Shown piece after piece: positions 52,890 through 62,197 of a stretch of DNA of 64,000 nt. Positions within the stretch are counted from its first letter, which is position 1. The number at the start of each line of letters is the position of its first letter. Both the position numbers and the translations under genes were made by a program. The notes beneath the pieces are model-generated. The model was not told the DNA's origin. It ran no database searches and worked only from the letters and a program-made list of their open reading frames with translations. The stretch spans positions 744,001 through 808,000 of the forward strand of contig NZ_CP061285.1 of assembly GCF_018687075.1 (NCBI RefSeq). The letters are read 5' to 3'. Origin of the DNA: Polynucleobacter sp. MWH-UH35A. GTDB taxonomy: Bacteria > Pseudomonadota > Gammaproteobacteria > Burkholderiales > Burkholderiaceae.

Positions 52890-53142
52890 CTTTAGCTTGT
52901 CGTTGAAAGCGAGTTGCAGTGCCTTCTGCACGAATGCGTTTCCATACTGACGCTTTTTCGTCATCAGAAAAGAACACCCAATTGCTCACTTCATTGAGTG
53001 TGCGTCCGCAGCCTTGGCAGATTTCGTCGTAAAGCGTGGTGCATACGCCAATGCACGGGGAGTCGGACTCGTTATCCCCTGTAGATAGGGAGTGAGAGCC
53101 GTCTTGCGAGGCTAATTTATGGTCGTTGCTTCCAGAATTCAT
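52873..53142 (-). CDS. DUF1289 (Fe-S-type Cys motif) protein
   Basis: This 89-residue cytoplasmic protein has the DUF1289 pattern SPCIGVCTTLYDEICQGCGRTLNEVSNW with four Cys (C-x3-C-x8-C-x2-C), then FSDDEKASVWKRI. It probably binds a metal or Fe-S cluster. The N-terminal 35 residues are low-complexity and polar. It overlaps the preceding (upstream) FemAB/GNAT-like gene by four bases. Function is not established. Confidence 0.9.
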   Translation of the reverse strand: MNSGSNDHKLASQDGSHSLSTGDNESDSPCIGVCTTLYDEICQGCGRTLNEVSNWVFFSDDEKASVWKRIRAEGTATRFQRQAKENKPA

Positions 53143-54311
53143 AGCTGTACTTTAGTTGATTTCAGGGGACTGTGCTCGGCCAGCTCGTCTACATAGGCGC
53201 CAATACCTTGATGCTCTCGATCCAAGAAGTGCTGTACAGCTTTGGCAAACTGCGGATCAGCTATGAAATGAGCAGATTGGATGGTGGTTGGTAGAAATCC
53301 GCGCGCCATCTTATGCTCGCCTTGTGCGCCTCCTTCAAAGGTCTTTATCTTGTTAGAAATACAGTATTCAATGGCTTGGTAGTAAGCAGTTTCAAAGTGT
53401 AGGCAGGGTACATGCTCAATAGCACCCCAATATCTTCCGTATGCCTTTGAATTCTCAGCATCTACCACTAGCATTGAGGCTGCAATTGGGCTGCCATTAC
53501 GCTCCGCAATAATCAAATGTAAATTTTCAGGCATGCGTTGTGCCCATAACTTAAAAAATGCCAGGTTGAGATATGGGTTGGAGCGATGTTCTAAGTATGT
53601 ATTTTCATAGCAGCGATAGAAAAATTCCCAATCGGCAACAGTGGAGAATATTCCTGGTACATGTCTAAAGCAAATGGATTCCCTTGCTACTTGTTCGCGC
53701 TCACGTCGTATATTTTTACGACGTTTCATTGTTAAAGCAGATAGAAAATACTCGAAATTCTCAAAGCCTTGGTTGTGCCAATGAAATTGCACGGAGTCAC
53801 GTAGCATGAAGCCATTCTTCTTAAAGCCATTTGCCTCGAGAGTTATGGGAAATAAGATGTGCGCTGAAGACAGATTATTTTGCATTACTAAAGTCTTCAG
53901 CCCTTTGATTAACCTCTCTTCAATCAACTGATGATCTCTATTTTTATTGCATAGGATTCGAGGGCCTTGGACAGGTGTAAATGGGATGGCGCAGAGCGCT
54001 TTCGGAAAGTACGCCATGCCTTGTTGCTCGTAGGCTTGAGCCCATGACCAATCGAACACAAATTCTCCGTAAGAGTGTTGCTTTAAATACAGAGGCATTG
54101 CGCCAATTAGTTGGTCATGGTCTTTTAGGAGTAGGTGCGCAACTTGCCACCCTGTATTACCTCCAACACATCTGGTTTCTTCTAACGCACTGAGAAATTC
54201 ATGACGCAAAAAAGGTCCTGCATCAGTAGGAAGTAGGGCATTCCAGTTCTGGCAGGGGATATCGCTTAAGCGATCAAGTATTTCTAATTGAAATGAACCG
54301 GGCTGGGCCAC
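53139..54311 (-). CDS. FemAB/GNAT-like acyltransferase (peptidogalycan-type, DUF482)
   Basis: This 390-residue cytoplasmic protein has the DUF482/peptidogalycan-family features: FLRHEFLSALEETRCVGGNTGWQVAHLLL near the N-terminus, KRRKNIRREREQV near residue 205, and a C-terminal GNAT-like part with AERNGSPIAASMLVVDAE, YGRYWG and FEGGAQGEHKMARGFLP. The family is common in proteobacteria and thought to transfer acyl or aminoacyl groups; the substrate is not known. Confidence 0.82.
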   Translation of the reverse strand: MAQPGSFQLEILDRLSDIPCQNWNALLPTDAGPFLRHEFLSALEETRCVGGNTGWQVAHLLLKDHDQLIGAMPLYLKQHSYGEFVFDWSWAQAYEQQGMAYFPKALCAIPFTPVQGPRILCNKNRDHQLIEERLIKGLKTLVMQNNLSSAHILFPITLEANGFKKNGFMLRDSVQFHWHNQGFENFEYFLSALTMKRRKNIRREREQVARESICFRHVPGIFSTVADWEFFYRCYENTYLEHRSNPYLNLAFFKLWAQRMPENLHLIIAERNGSPIAASMLVVDAENSKAYGRYWGAIEHVPCLHFETAYYQAIEYCISNKIKTFEGGAQGEHKMARGFLPTTIQSAHFIADPQFAKAVQHFLDREHQGIGAYVDELAEHSPLKSTKVQL

Positions 54312-54313
54312 GA

Positions 54314-54700
54314 TTAACGCTGAATGAGCTCTATTTTGTAGCCATCAGGATCGGTGACAAATGCAATGATGGTATCGCCACCAGCTACTGGACCAGCTTC
54401 ACGGGTGACATTACCGCCTGCTGCTTTAATCTTTGTGCATGCGGTATAAGCATCAGGAACACCAATAGCAATGTGACCATACGCAGTTCCCATCTCATAG
54501 CTATGAACCCCATGGTTATACGTAAGCTCAATTTCAGCCTGACCATCACCATTGCCTTTGCCAAAGCCGACAAATGCAAGTGAATACTTTTGCTCAGGGC
54601 GCTCGGTAGTGCGGAGCAAATTCATGCCCAAGACTTTGGTATAGAAATCAATCGAACGATTTAAGTCGCCAACGCGCAGCATGGTGTGTAGGATCATCAT
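54314..54700 (-). CDS. gloA: Lactoylglutathione lyase (glyoxalase I)
   Basis: GloA converts the hemithioacetal of methylglyoxal and glutathione to lactoylglutathione. The 128 residues start [23 protein letters not shown], with the first metal His, and include ELTYNHG, GHIAIGV with the second His, and the C-terminal [11 protein letters not shown] with the metal Glu. The length and Ni-type (short) form match bacterial GloA. It lies two bases before the FemAB-like gene. Confidence 0.95.
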   Translation of the reverse strand: MMILHTMLRVGDLNRSIDFYTKVLGMNLLRTTERPEQKYSLAFVGFGKGNGDGQAEIELTYNHGVHSYEMGTAYGHIAIGVPDAYTACTKIKAAGGNVTREAGPVAGGDTIIAFVTDPDGYKIELIQR

Positions 54701-54743
54701 GGTTTGAATATAACGCTATTTAATGAATTTTGTTTTGAATGAA

Positions 54744-54768
54744 AAACCCCGGCATCTAACCGGGGTTT
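54744..54768 (-). terminator. Intrinsic terminator downstream of ETF-quinone oxidoreductase
   Basis: AAACCCCGG and CCGGGGTTT pair perfectly around a 7-base loop. On the - strand it is followed by TTC after the T-rich arm, just after the etfD stop and before gloA. A readthrough to gloA is possible. Confidence 0.88.
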
Positions 54769-54784
54769 GTTGTATTTCACCTTC

Positions 54785-56455
54785 TTACATTGATGCGTAG
54801 TTTGGTCCGCCACCACCTTCAGGTGTAACCCAGACGATATTTTGCGTGGGATCTTTGATATCACAAGTCTTGCAGTGCACGCAGTTTTGAGAGTTAATTT
54901 GTAGGCGCGCTTTGCCATCGGTTTCCACAAATTCATAGACGCCTGCGGGGCAGTATCGTTGCTCAGGACCTGCATAGGTTTTGAGATTGGTATCTACAGG
55001 TACGGAATCATTCTTCAGGGTTAAATGAATAGGCTGATTCTCGGCATGATTGGTATTAGAGATAAATACAGATGAGAGGCGATCAAACGTAATCTTGCCA
55101 TCTGGCTTTGGATAGTCAATTGGCTTGTGTTGAGCGGCCGGTTCTAGGCATTCATGATCGGCATGTTTTAGATGAACAGTCCAAGGCATATTGCCACCCA
55201 ACAGTTTTTGCTCTAATCCCACCATTAAGGTGCCAAGATAGAGTCCTTTGGACATCCATGGTTTGAAGTTGCGCGCTTGATTGAGTTCGGTATGTAACCA
55301 ACTATTTTGGAATGCAGTTGGATAAGCAGACAAAACATCTTCGGAGCGATTTTCATTGATGGCCGCTACTGCTGCTTCTGCAGCAAGCATGCCCGTCTTA
55401 ATGGCCGCATGACTACCTTTAATGCGAGAGGCATTTAAGAAGCCTGCGTCACATCCGATGAGTGCACCACCAGGAAATACTGTCTTAGGCAGACTGTTTA
55501 AGCCGCCCGCTGTCAGTGCGCGGGCACCATAGGCGATACGTTTACCGCCTTCAAATGTTTCCCGAATCTTGGGATGTAACTTATAGCGTTGGAATTCTTC
55601 AAACGGAGAGAGGTAAGGATTTTTATAGGAAAGTCCAACTACTAAACCAACTGCGACCTTGTTATCTCCTAGGTGATAGAGAAATGAGCCGCCATAGGTA
55701 TCACTCTCCAACGGCCAGCCTGCTGTGTGGACCACCAGTCCAGGCTTGCTCTTTGAGGGTTCTACCTCCCAGAGCTCTTTAATGCCAATGCCGTAGCTTT
55801 GTGGATCAGCATCTTTATCTAGTGCAAATTTAGAGATGAGTTGTTTGCCGAGATGCCCGCGTGAACCTTCTGCAAAGAGGGTGTACTTACCCCGCAACTC
55901 CATACCCAGTTGAAATTGATCCGTTGGGTTACCTTCTTTATCCAAACCCATGGAACCAGTAATGACTCCACAAACTGCACCTTGATCGTTATACAGAATT
56001 TCTGCCGCAGGAAAACCGGGAAAAATTTCAACACCAAGATTTTCTGCTTGTTGACCGAGCCAACGTGTGACGTTTGCAAGACTAACAATGTAGTTGCCTT
56101 CATTTTTAAAGCAGTGGGGCAGCATCCAATTGGGAACTTGATGCGAGTTATCACTGGTTAAGAATAAAAACTGATCTTGAGTTACTTCTGTTTCTAGTGG
56201 CGCTCCTAATTCTTTCCAATCGGGAAATAACTCAGTAAGCGCCTTTGGATCCATTACCGCCCCAGAAAGAATGTGAGCGCCGATTTCGGAACCCTTTTCT
56301 AGAACGCACACGCTGATTTCTTTACCGGAGGCATTGGCCAGTTGCTTAGCTTTAATGGCGGCTGATAAGCCCGCAGTCCCACCCCCCACAATGACTAAGT
56401 CATAGTCCATGGAGTCTCTAGGACCAAATTGCTCTACCAGTTCAGCAGCATTCAT
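54785..56455 (-). CDS. etfD: Electron transfer flavoprotein-ubiquinone oxidoreductase
   Basis: This 556-residue membrane-associated enzyme links ETF (from acyl-CoA dehydrogenases) to the quinone pool. The FAD loop DLVIVGGGTAGLSAAIKAKQL is at residues about 19-39. A membrane-interacting hydrophobic stretch and a UQ-binding region follow. The C-terminal [4Fe-4S] ligands are in RYCPAGVYEF, and QNCVHCKTCDIKDPTQNI. Family endings such as EGGGGPNY are intact. It serves glutaryl-CoA dehydrogenase at 49-50 kb among others. Confidence 0.96.
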   Translation of the reverse strand: MNAAELVEQFGPRDSMDYDLVIVGGGTAGLSAAIKAKQLANASGKEISVCVLEKGSEIGAHILSGAVMDPKALTELFPDWKELGAPLETEVTQDQFLFLTSDNSHQVPNWMLPHCFKNEGNYIVSLANVTRWLGQQAENLGVEIFPGFPAAEILYNDQGAVCGVITGSMGLDKEGNPTDQFQLGMELRGKYTLFAEGSRGHLGKQLISKFALDKDADPQSYGIGIKELWEVEPSKSKPGLVVHTAGWPLESDTYGGSFLYHLGDNKVAVGLVVGLSYKNPYLSPFEEFQRYKLHPKIRETFEGGKRIAYGARALTAGGLNSLPKTVFPGGALIGCDAGFLNASRIKGSHAAIKTGMLAAEAAVAAINENRSEDVLSAYPTAFQNSWLHTELNQARNFKPWMSKGLYLGTLMVGLEQKLLGGNMPWTVHLKHADHECLEPAAQHKPIDYPKPDGKITFDRLSSVFISNTNHAENQPIHLTLKNDSVPVDTNLKTYAGPEQRYCPAGVYEFVETDGKARLQINSQNCVHCKTCDIKDPTQNIVWVTPEGGGGPNYASM

Positions 56456-56613
56456 TCAATTTCTCCGAAATTTCTCAAAAATAGGGTATTTAAGCCCTAA
56501 TAGTTTAGTTCTAACTGCCAAAAACCAATTCAGTGCCAAGACCGCCTAGTTTAGGGAGTCTGAAGCGTTATGATTGCTTTTTTACCCATTTTGGCAATAT
56601 TAGGACAAAAGTT

Positions 56614-57315
56614 ATGAATAAAACTTACCCATCGGCAGTAGATGCCTTGCGGGATATCTTAAAAGACGGACAGAAATTGGCTGTTGGTGGCTTTGGTCTT
56701 TGTGGCATTCCCGAGGCTTTGATTCAGGCGGTGAAGGATTTGGGCGCTCAAAATCTTACGGCGATTGCTAATAACGCTGGCGTAGATGGTTTTGGTTTGG
56801 GTTTGTTGCTTAATTCTCGTCAAGTAAAAAAGATGGTTGCATCTTATGTAGGTGAAAACAAAGAATTTGAACGTCAGTACTTGGCAGGTGAGTTGGAATT
56901 GGAATTTACACCCCAAGGTACCTTGGCTGAAAAATTACGTGCAGGTGGTTGTGGCATTCCTGCCTTCTATACCAAGACTGGTGTTGGTACATTGGTTGCG
57001 GATGGCAAAGAAGAGAAAACATTTGATGGTGAGAAATACATCATGGAGCGCTCAATCGTTTCTGATATCTCCTTAGTAAAAGCATGGAAAGCAGACAAGT
57101 CAGGGAACTTGGTTTATCGCTACACCGCACGTAACTTCAATCCAGTTGTAGCAATGGCCGGCAAGATTACGGTTGCAGAAGTTGAGGAGATCGTAGAAAA
57201 CGGTCAATTGCATCCAGACGAAATCCACACGCCGGGCATTTATGTGCACCGTCTTGTGATTAATAAATCACCTGAGAAGCGAATTGAGCAGCGCACTTTA
57301 ACTGCAAAGGCGTAA
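56614..57315 (+). CDS. scoA: 3-oxoacid CoA-transferase subunit A
   Basis: This is the alpha subunit of succinyl-CoA:3-oxoacid CoA-transferase, which activates acetoacetate. The 233 residues include GGFGLCGIPEALIQAVKDLG near residue 27 and TLAEKLRAGGCGIPAFYTKTGVGT, the CoA-transferase I signature. I chose ATG 56614 (AGGA 12-15 bases upstream) over an in-frame ATG at 56533, whose 27 extra residues are not family-like. scoB follows after 69 bases without a terminator. Confidence 0.93.
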   Translation: MNKTYPSAVDALRDILKDGQKLAVGGFGLCGIPEALIQAVKDLGAQNLTAIANNAGVDGFGLGLLLNSRQVKKMVASYVGENKEFERQYLAGELELEFTPQGTLAEKLRAGGCGIPAFYTKTGVGTLVADGKEEKTFDGEKYIMERSIVSDISLVKAWKADKSGNLVYRYTARNFNPVVAMAGKITVAEVEEIVENGQLHPDEIHTPGIYVHRLVINKSPEKRIEQRTLTAKA

Positions 57316-57384
57316 TTTCCAGAACGCTAAAGCAATAGTGCAGCAACAAAACAGCAACAGAACTAAATACTTAGGAAGATCGAA

Positions 57385-58035
57385 ATGCCTTGGACAAGAG
57401 ATGAAATGGCGGCGCGTGCTGCTAAAGAATTAAAAGACGGTTACTACGTGAATTTGGGTATTGGCATGCCTACCTTGGTAGCCAACCATGTACCTAAAGA
57501 TATGGAAGTATGGCTTCAGTCTGAAAATGGATTGTTAGGCATTGGCCCATTTCCAACTGAAGAAACCATTGATGCCGACCTCATCAATGCTGGCAAGCAA
57601 ACCATCACAACTTTGCCTGGCTCATCCATTTTCTCTTCTGCTGATTCATTTGGAATGATTCGCGGCGGCAAAATCAACATTGCCATTTTAGGTGCAATGC
57701 AGGTAAGCGAGCACGGTGACTTGGCCAACTGGATGATTCCAGGAAAAATGGTTAAGGGCATGGGCGGTGCGATGGACTTGGTAGCCGGCGTGAAACATGT
57801 GGTTGTGCTGATGGAGCATGTTGCCAAGAAAAAGGATGGCACTGAAGAGCTTAAAATTTTGCCGAAATGCACATTGCCTTTGACGGGGGTGGGCGTCATT
57901 AGCCAGATCATTACTGACCTATGTGTTCTGGATATCACCCCTAAAGGTTTGAAGCTCACTGAACTTGCTCCGGGCGTAACCAAGGAGGAGGTTATCGCTA
58001 AGACAGGTGCCCCTGTCGATACAACGGGTTTCTAA
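57385..58035 (+). CDS. scoB: 3-oxoacid CoA-transferase subunit B
   Basis: This beta subunit carries the catalytic Glu in [12 protein letters not shown] (SENG motif near residue 48), which forms the glutamyl-CoA intermediate. The 216 residues also show [12 protein letters not shown] and the conserved [16 protein letters not shown]. An AGGAAGATC ribosome binding site precedes the ATG. Together with ScoA it completes ketone-body or PHB-derived acetoacetate use. Confidence 0.95.
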   Translation: MPWTRDEMAARAAKELKDGYYVNLGIGMPTLVANHVPKDMEVWLQSENGLLGIGPFPTEETIDADLINAGKQTITTLPGSSIFSSADSFGMIRGGKINIAILGAMQVSEHGDLANWMIPGKMVKGMGGAMDLVAGVKHVVVLMEHVAKKKDGTEELKILPKCTLPLTGVGVISQIITDLCVLDITPKGLKLTELAPGVTKEEVIAKTGAPVDTTGF

Positions 58036-58071
58036 GCAATTTATCCAGATGAATGAAATAATGGAATCACT

Positions 58072-59946
58072 ATGTCGGGATTCCATTTTTCTCATTCAAA
58101 ACCCTCAAATTCCAAAATGAATTCGGGTGTTGATCCATCGCTTCATGCTCATAAAAAGGGTGATGCTCGGCATACCCACAGCAAGCAAGTCTCCAATCAA
58201 AATTTACTATTGATCGCCTTAGTCCTCACTTTGGGCTTTTCTGGGATTGAGGGTGCTGCAGCGTACTTCGCCAACTCATTGGCTTTGATATCCGATGCTG
58301 GCCACATGGTCACCGATGCAGCGGCATTAGGTCTAGCTTTATTGGCGCAAATTATTTCCCGTAGACCACCATCTCCAAAGCATTCTTTTGGCTTTGGACG
58401 TGCTGAAGCACTTGCTGCATTTGTAAACAGCATTGCGATGTTGGCCTTAGTTGTCTGGATTGTGGTTGAGGCGATTAGTCGCTTCTATGATCCCCACAAA
58501 GTAGATGGTCTGACAGTAACGGTAGTTGCTGCCATTGGCCTCGTGATGAATATTGTTGTTGCCTGGGTGCTTTCTCGCGACAAGAAGAGTGTAAATACAC
58601 GTGCTGCCCTGGTGCATGTCATGGGGGATCTATTGGGATCAATTGCTGCACTGGTTGCGGGCGTTGTAATTCAGCTCACTGGCTGGATGCCGATTGACGC
58701 AATTCTCTCGATTCTGGTCTCACTGCTGATTCTTAAATCCACTATTTCGATTCTTCATGAGTCCTATCACTTTCTAATGGAGGGTGTACCGCTTCATATT
58801 GACTATCTGCAGGTCGGTACTGATTTAAGAAATACACCTGGTGTGCTTGCGGTCCATGATTTACACGTCTGGGAAATGACGCCAAGCTTTCCGGCATTGA
58901 TTGGACATATTGAAATTGCCGATATGCAAGAGTGGCCACAGATCATGTCTCGAATCAACGAAATGCTATTAAACAAGCACGGCATTGATCATGTCACTTT
59001 ACAACCTGAGGAGGTGGGTGAGGGTCATGAGCATGAGCACGATCACGCTAGTCATGAAGTTCGCAATGAAACGCAAGCGGAGAATGTGTTTCATGATGGT
59101 GAAACTTTTTATGTAGAGTGTTCAAGCGGGGATGAGAAACATCGCATGGCTTATCACGCTTGGGGAAATCCAAATAACAAAGTATTACTCTGCGTTCATG
59201 GTCTCACAAGACGGGGCAGTGACTTTAAGACGCTTGCACAGGCAATGTATAAAGACTATTACGTTGTGTGTCCAGATGTTGTCGGTAGAGGTGATTCAGA
59301 TCGACTCAGCAATCCCATGCTCTATGCGGTGCCACAGTATGTTTCAGACATTGCTGCTTTAGTGAAAAAACTGAATGTTACTCAAGTTGACTGGTTTGGC
59401 ACGTCGATGGGTGGTCTTATCGGCATGGTGTATGCCGCCATGCCAAATTCTCCGATACGTCGCATGCTGATTAATGATGTGGGCCCTAGAATTCAGCCCG
59501 AGGCAATCAAACGTTTGGGTTCTTATGTTGGCCAACCATTTGCCTTTGCCAATCGTGAAGATGCACTTACTCGCTTAAATGAAATTTGCGCTAGTTTTGG
59601 TGAACATACTCCGCAAGAGTGGGAAATTTATAACGGACCTATGTTGGTTCAGAAGGAGGGTAAATGGATCATGCATTACGACCCTAATATTTCTGTGCCG
59701 TTTGCATCTGTCAATCCCATTATGGCTAAAGCTGGCGAGATGGCGATGTGGCATGCTTTTAAGCAAATTCATATTCCGATGCTCATCGTACGTGGCAGTA
59801 ATTCAGACTTGCTCTCAGCGGCAACCGTTGCTGAAATGTGCAAAGTCAATCCATATGCTCGCAGCATTGAGATCCCGAATGTAGGTCATGCGCCCGCATT
59901 TGTGAAGCCAGAACAAATTGCGTTGGCAAAAGAATTCTTCAGCTAA
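58072..59946 (+). CDS. Fusion of cation diffusion facilitator with alpha/beta hydrolase
   Basis: This 624-residue protein has two unrelated parts in a continuous frame. The first (about 1-315) is a CDF metal exporter with six helices, paired metal motifs H78-x3-D82 (DAGHMVTDAA) and HVMGDLLGS near residue 182, and a His-rich N-terminus and cytoplasmic end. A His-rich linker (HEHEHDHASHE near 318) leads to an alpha/beta hydrolase (about 358-624) with VHGLTRRGSDF, nucleophile Ser445 in GTSMGGLIG, and the catalytic His in VGHAPAF. No stop or overlapping start breaks the join; an in-frame GTG at 59086 could also yield a separate hydrolase. The hydrolase substrate is unknown. Confidence 0.85.
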   Translation: MSGFHFSHSKPSNSKMNSGVDPSLHAHKKGDARHTHSKQVSNQNLLLIALVLTLGFSGIEGAAAYFANSLALISDAGHMVTDAAALGLALLAQIISRRPPSPKHSFGFGRAEALAAFVNSIAMLALVVWIVVEAISRFYDPHKVDGLTVTVVAAIGLVMNIVVAWVLSRDKKSVNTRAALVHVMGDLLGSIAALVAGVVIQLTGWMPIDAILSILVSLLILKSTISILHESYHFLMEGVPLHIDYLQVGTDLRNTPGVLAVHDLHVWEMTPSFPALIGHIEIADMQEWPQIMSRINEMLLNKHGIDHVTLQPEEVGEGHEHEHDHASHEVRNETQAENVFHDGETFYVECSSGDEKHRMAYHAWGNPNNKVLLCVHGLTRRGSDFKTLAQAMYKDYYVVCPDVVGRGDSDRLSNPMLYAVPQYVSDIAALVKKLNVTQVDWFGTSMGGLIGMVYAAMPNSPIRRMLINDVGPRIQPEAIKRLGSYVGQPFAFANREDALTRLNEICASFGEHTPQEWEIYNGPMLVQKEGKWIMHYDPNISVPFASVNPIMAKAGEMAMWHAFKQIHIPMLIVRGSNSDLLSAATVAEMCKVNPYARSIEIPNVGHAPAFVKPEQIALAKEFFS

Positions 59947-59967
59947 TCCTCTAATTCATTTTTGCCG

Positions 59968-62001
59968 ATGGCAAATGCTCCCATCAACACCGAAAAGCTA
60001 GCCGTATTTCAGGATGCTTGGTATGGCGAGCCAGCTGAATCACATGCACTTGCTGTATCGCAGATTCTGCAAACTCTCAATCTAGATGAGGCAACCCTCA
60101 TTGCAGCAAGCAATATTGCGCGCACCCATGGCAAAGAGGCGCTTACTAAGCTGATTGGTGAAGAGCCTGCGAAGTTGCTGATTGGTTACCGCGGTTTACG
60201 CCAAGCCCAGGCAAAGTTAGTGCGTGGCGATGGTGGTTTAAGTGTCACTGGTCAAGAAGAGATGTTGCGCAAAATGCTTTTGGCTTTTGGTGATGATCTT
60301 CGAGTAGTGCTTATTTATCTTGCATCTCGTTTGCAGACCCTGCGTTGGGTAACTCAAGAGAAAATTGAGATGCCTGCGGCCTGGGCGCAAGAAATCCTGA
60401 ATATCGATGCCTCCTTGGCGAACCGTTTAGGTATTTGGCAAATGAAATGGGAGATGGAGGACTTAGCATTTCGTGTCTTATCTCCACAAACCTATCGGGA
60501 CATTGCCAAGATGCTTGATGCCAAGCGCATTGAACGTCAATCCTTCATCGATCAAATCGTTCTACAGTTGCAACAAGAATTAAAAGCTGCGCAGATTAAA
60601 GGCGAAGTGCTTGGAAGACCAAAGCATATCTATAGCATCTGGAAAAAGATGGAGGGGAAGTCTTTAGACTTTGCCAATCTGTATGACGTTAGAGCGTTCC
60701 GAGTCCTGGTCGATGATGTGAAGTCTTGTTATGCCGTCTTGGGTATCGTGCATAACGTGTGGCAGCCAGTTCCTCGTGAGTTTGACGATTACATTGCAAG
60801 GCCTAAACCAAACGGTTACCAATCCTTACATACGGTGGTAATGAATGCTGATGGCACTGCATTTGAAATTCAAGTGCGCACTCAAGAAATGCATCAACAG
60901 GCTGAGTATGGTTTAGCGGCACACTGGCGCTACAAAGAGGGCGCTTATGTCGGCATGGCAACGCCACCCAATCCAACAAAATCCAATAAGCCCAGCATCC
61001 ATCATCAACAGGGTACGCACAGCGCTGAGGTGGCCTATGAGCGACAAATTGCCTGGGCCAGACAGCTCATCTCCTGGAAAGAAGATGCCTGGGAGCAACT
61101 AAAACATCATGAGATTGATGATCACATTTATGTTCTCACTCCATTAGGAAAGGTCATTTCTTTGGAGAAGGGTTCAACGCCAATTGACTTTGCATATGCT
61201 GTTCATACCAGTCTTGGCCATCGCTGTAGGGGTGCGCGAGTCGATGGCGCTATGGTACCACTTGAGACCGCATTACATAATGGTCAAACAATCGAGATCA
61301 TTGCTGTTAAACATGGCGGCCCCTCTAGAGACTGGATTAGTCCAGATAAACATTATTTGCGTTCGCAAAGAGCGCGGCAAAGGGTGCGCGCTTGGTTTAA
61401 TGCGCTCGACGATGAAGAGACTGCTCAGTCTGGAAAAGCGTTAGAGAGCAAGACGGACGCTATCACAGAACTAAAGACTGTCTCCTCTCCGCCTGAAATT
61501 GTCTTGCGTAGCGGTAGTCATAAATCAGGGCGGGGTGGTGATGTCTTGGTGGTGGGAGTTGACTCACTACTAACGCAATTAGCACGTTGTTGCCGGCCAG
61601 TACCGCCAGATTCAATTGCTGGATTTGTCACTCAAGGCAGGGGTGTCTCGATCCATCGACGTTCTTGTAAAACCTTTAGAGGCCTATTGGAAAGAGCGCC
61701 AGAGCGGGTCATTCAAACGGCATGGACCGCCTCGGCAGCAGATCCGATCGCCAGCCAGGAGCAAAAACGCGTATTCCCGGCTGACTTGGTGGTGAGTGGT
61801 TTGGACCGTCCTGGGCTCATGCGGGAGCTTTTTGAGATTCTCACAAGACAAGGTGTGCATGTTATCGACCTGCGTAAATCGGTCAAAAAGGGTCTGGCGC
61901 AGATACTTCTGACAATTGAAGTAAGGGATTCTGAGGTCTTGCGCTTGGTTCAAAACAGTCTAGAAGAGGTCAAAGGGGTCACCCAAGTACGCCGCCGGTG
62001 A
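59968..62001 (+). CDS. relA: GTP pyrophosphokinase RelA ((p)ppGpp synthetase I)
   Basis: This 677-residue RelA/SpoT-family protein makes the alarmone (p)ppGpp. The N-terminal pseudo-hydrolase domain lacks the HD metal pair (ASNIARTHGKEALTKL in its place), so it is a monofunctional RelA. The synthetase domain has GRPKHIYSIWKKM and the RelA-type EFDDYIARPKPNGYQSLHT. A TGS domain (YVLTPLGKVISLEKGSTPIDFAYAVH) and a C-terminal ACT domain follow. I prefer ATG 59968; a TTG six bases earlier is possible, and no strong ribosome binding site decides. Confidence 0.93.
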   Translation: MANAPINTEKLAVFQDAWYGEPAESHALAVSQILQTLNLDEATLIAASNIARTHGKEALTKLIGEEPAKLLIGYRGLRQAQAKLVRGDGGLSVTGQEEMLRKMLLAFGDDLRVVLIYLASRLQTLRWVTQEKIEMPAAWAQEILNIDASLANRLGIWQMKWEMEDLAFRVLSPQTYRDIAKMLDAKRIERQSFIDQIVLQLQQELKAAQIKGEVLGRPKHIYSIWKKMEGKSLDFANLYDVRAFRVLVDDVKSCYAVLGIVHNVWQPVPREFDDYIARPKPNGYQSLHTVVMNADGTAFEIQVRTQEMHQQAEYGLAAHWRYKEGAYVGMATPPNPTKSNKPSIHHQQGTHSAEVAYERQIAWARQLISWKEDAWEQLKHHEIDDHIYVLTPLGKVISLEKGSTPIDFAYAVHTSLGHRCRGARVDGAMVPLETALHNGQTIEIIAVKHGGPSRDWISPDKHYLRSQRARQRVRAWFNALDDEETAQSGKALESKTDAITELKTVSSPPEIVLRSGSHKSGRGGDVLVVGVDSLLTQLARCCRPVPPDSIAGFVTQGRGVSIHRRSCKTFRGLLERAPERVIQTAWTASAADPIASQEQKRVFPADLVVSGLDRPGLMRELFEILTRQGVHVIDLRKSVKKGLAQILLTIEVRDSEVLRLVQNSLEEVKGVTQVRRR

Positions 62002-62019
62002 TAAACTCTAGGGCTGTAT

Positions 62020-62096
62020 AGGCTCGTAGCTCAGCTGGTTAGAGCACCACCTTGACATGGTGGGGGTCGTTGGTTCGAGTCCAATCGAGCCTACCA
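62020..62096 (+). tRNA. tRNA-Val (anticodon GAC)
   Basis: A 77-base cloverleaf with encoded CCA: acceptor AGGCTCG pairs with CGAGCCT, D arm GCTC/GAGC, anticodon stem CCACC/GGTGG with loop TTGACAT (anticodon GAC at 62054-62056), variable loop, and T arm GTTGG-TTCGAGT-CCAAT with one G-U pair. It is nearly identical to the E. coli tRNA-Val(GAC) body. The position upstream of thrS is common in betaproteobacteria. Confidence 0.97.
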
Positions 62097-62116
62097 ACGA
62101 ATAAGACCCAATAGAG

Positions 62117-62151
62117 GCGCGGATGCCCCAAAGCTACCGCGCTTTCTTTTT
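62117..62151 (+). terminator. Hairpin between tRNA-Val and thrS
   Basis: GCGCGG and CCGCGC pair with a 14-base loop, followed by TTTCTTTTT. This would end the tRNA-Val transcript or act as a leader attenuator for thrS, which starts 46 bases later. Confidence 0.65.
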
Positions 62152-62197
62152 GGGAAAGATGTCTGGAATGAAGTTCGGTAAATAAGATGGGGTCGTC

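Noticed and set aside
56533..56613. 27-codon extension of scoA
   Set aside because: Residues do not resemble the family, and ATG 56614 has a better ribosome binding site.
59086..59946. Separate alpha/beta hydrolase gene starting at GTG 59086
   Set aside because: The frame is continuous with the CDF part and the spacing of the purine stretch to the GTG is too short to favour a separate start; kept as a note in the fusion entry.
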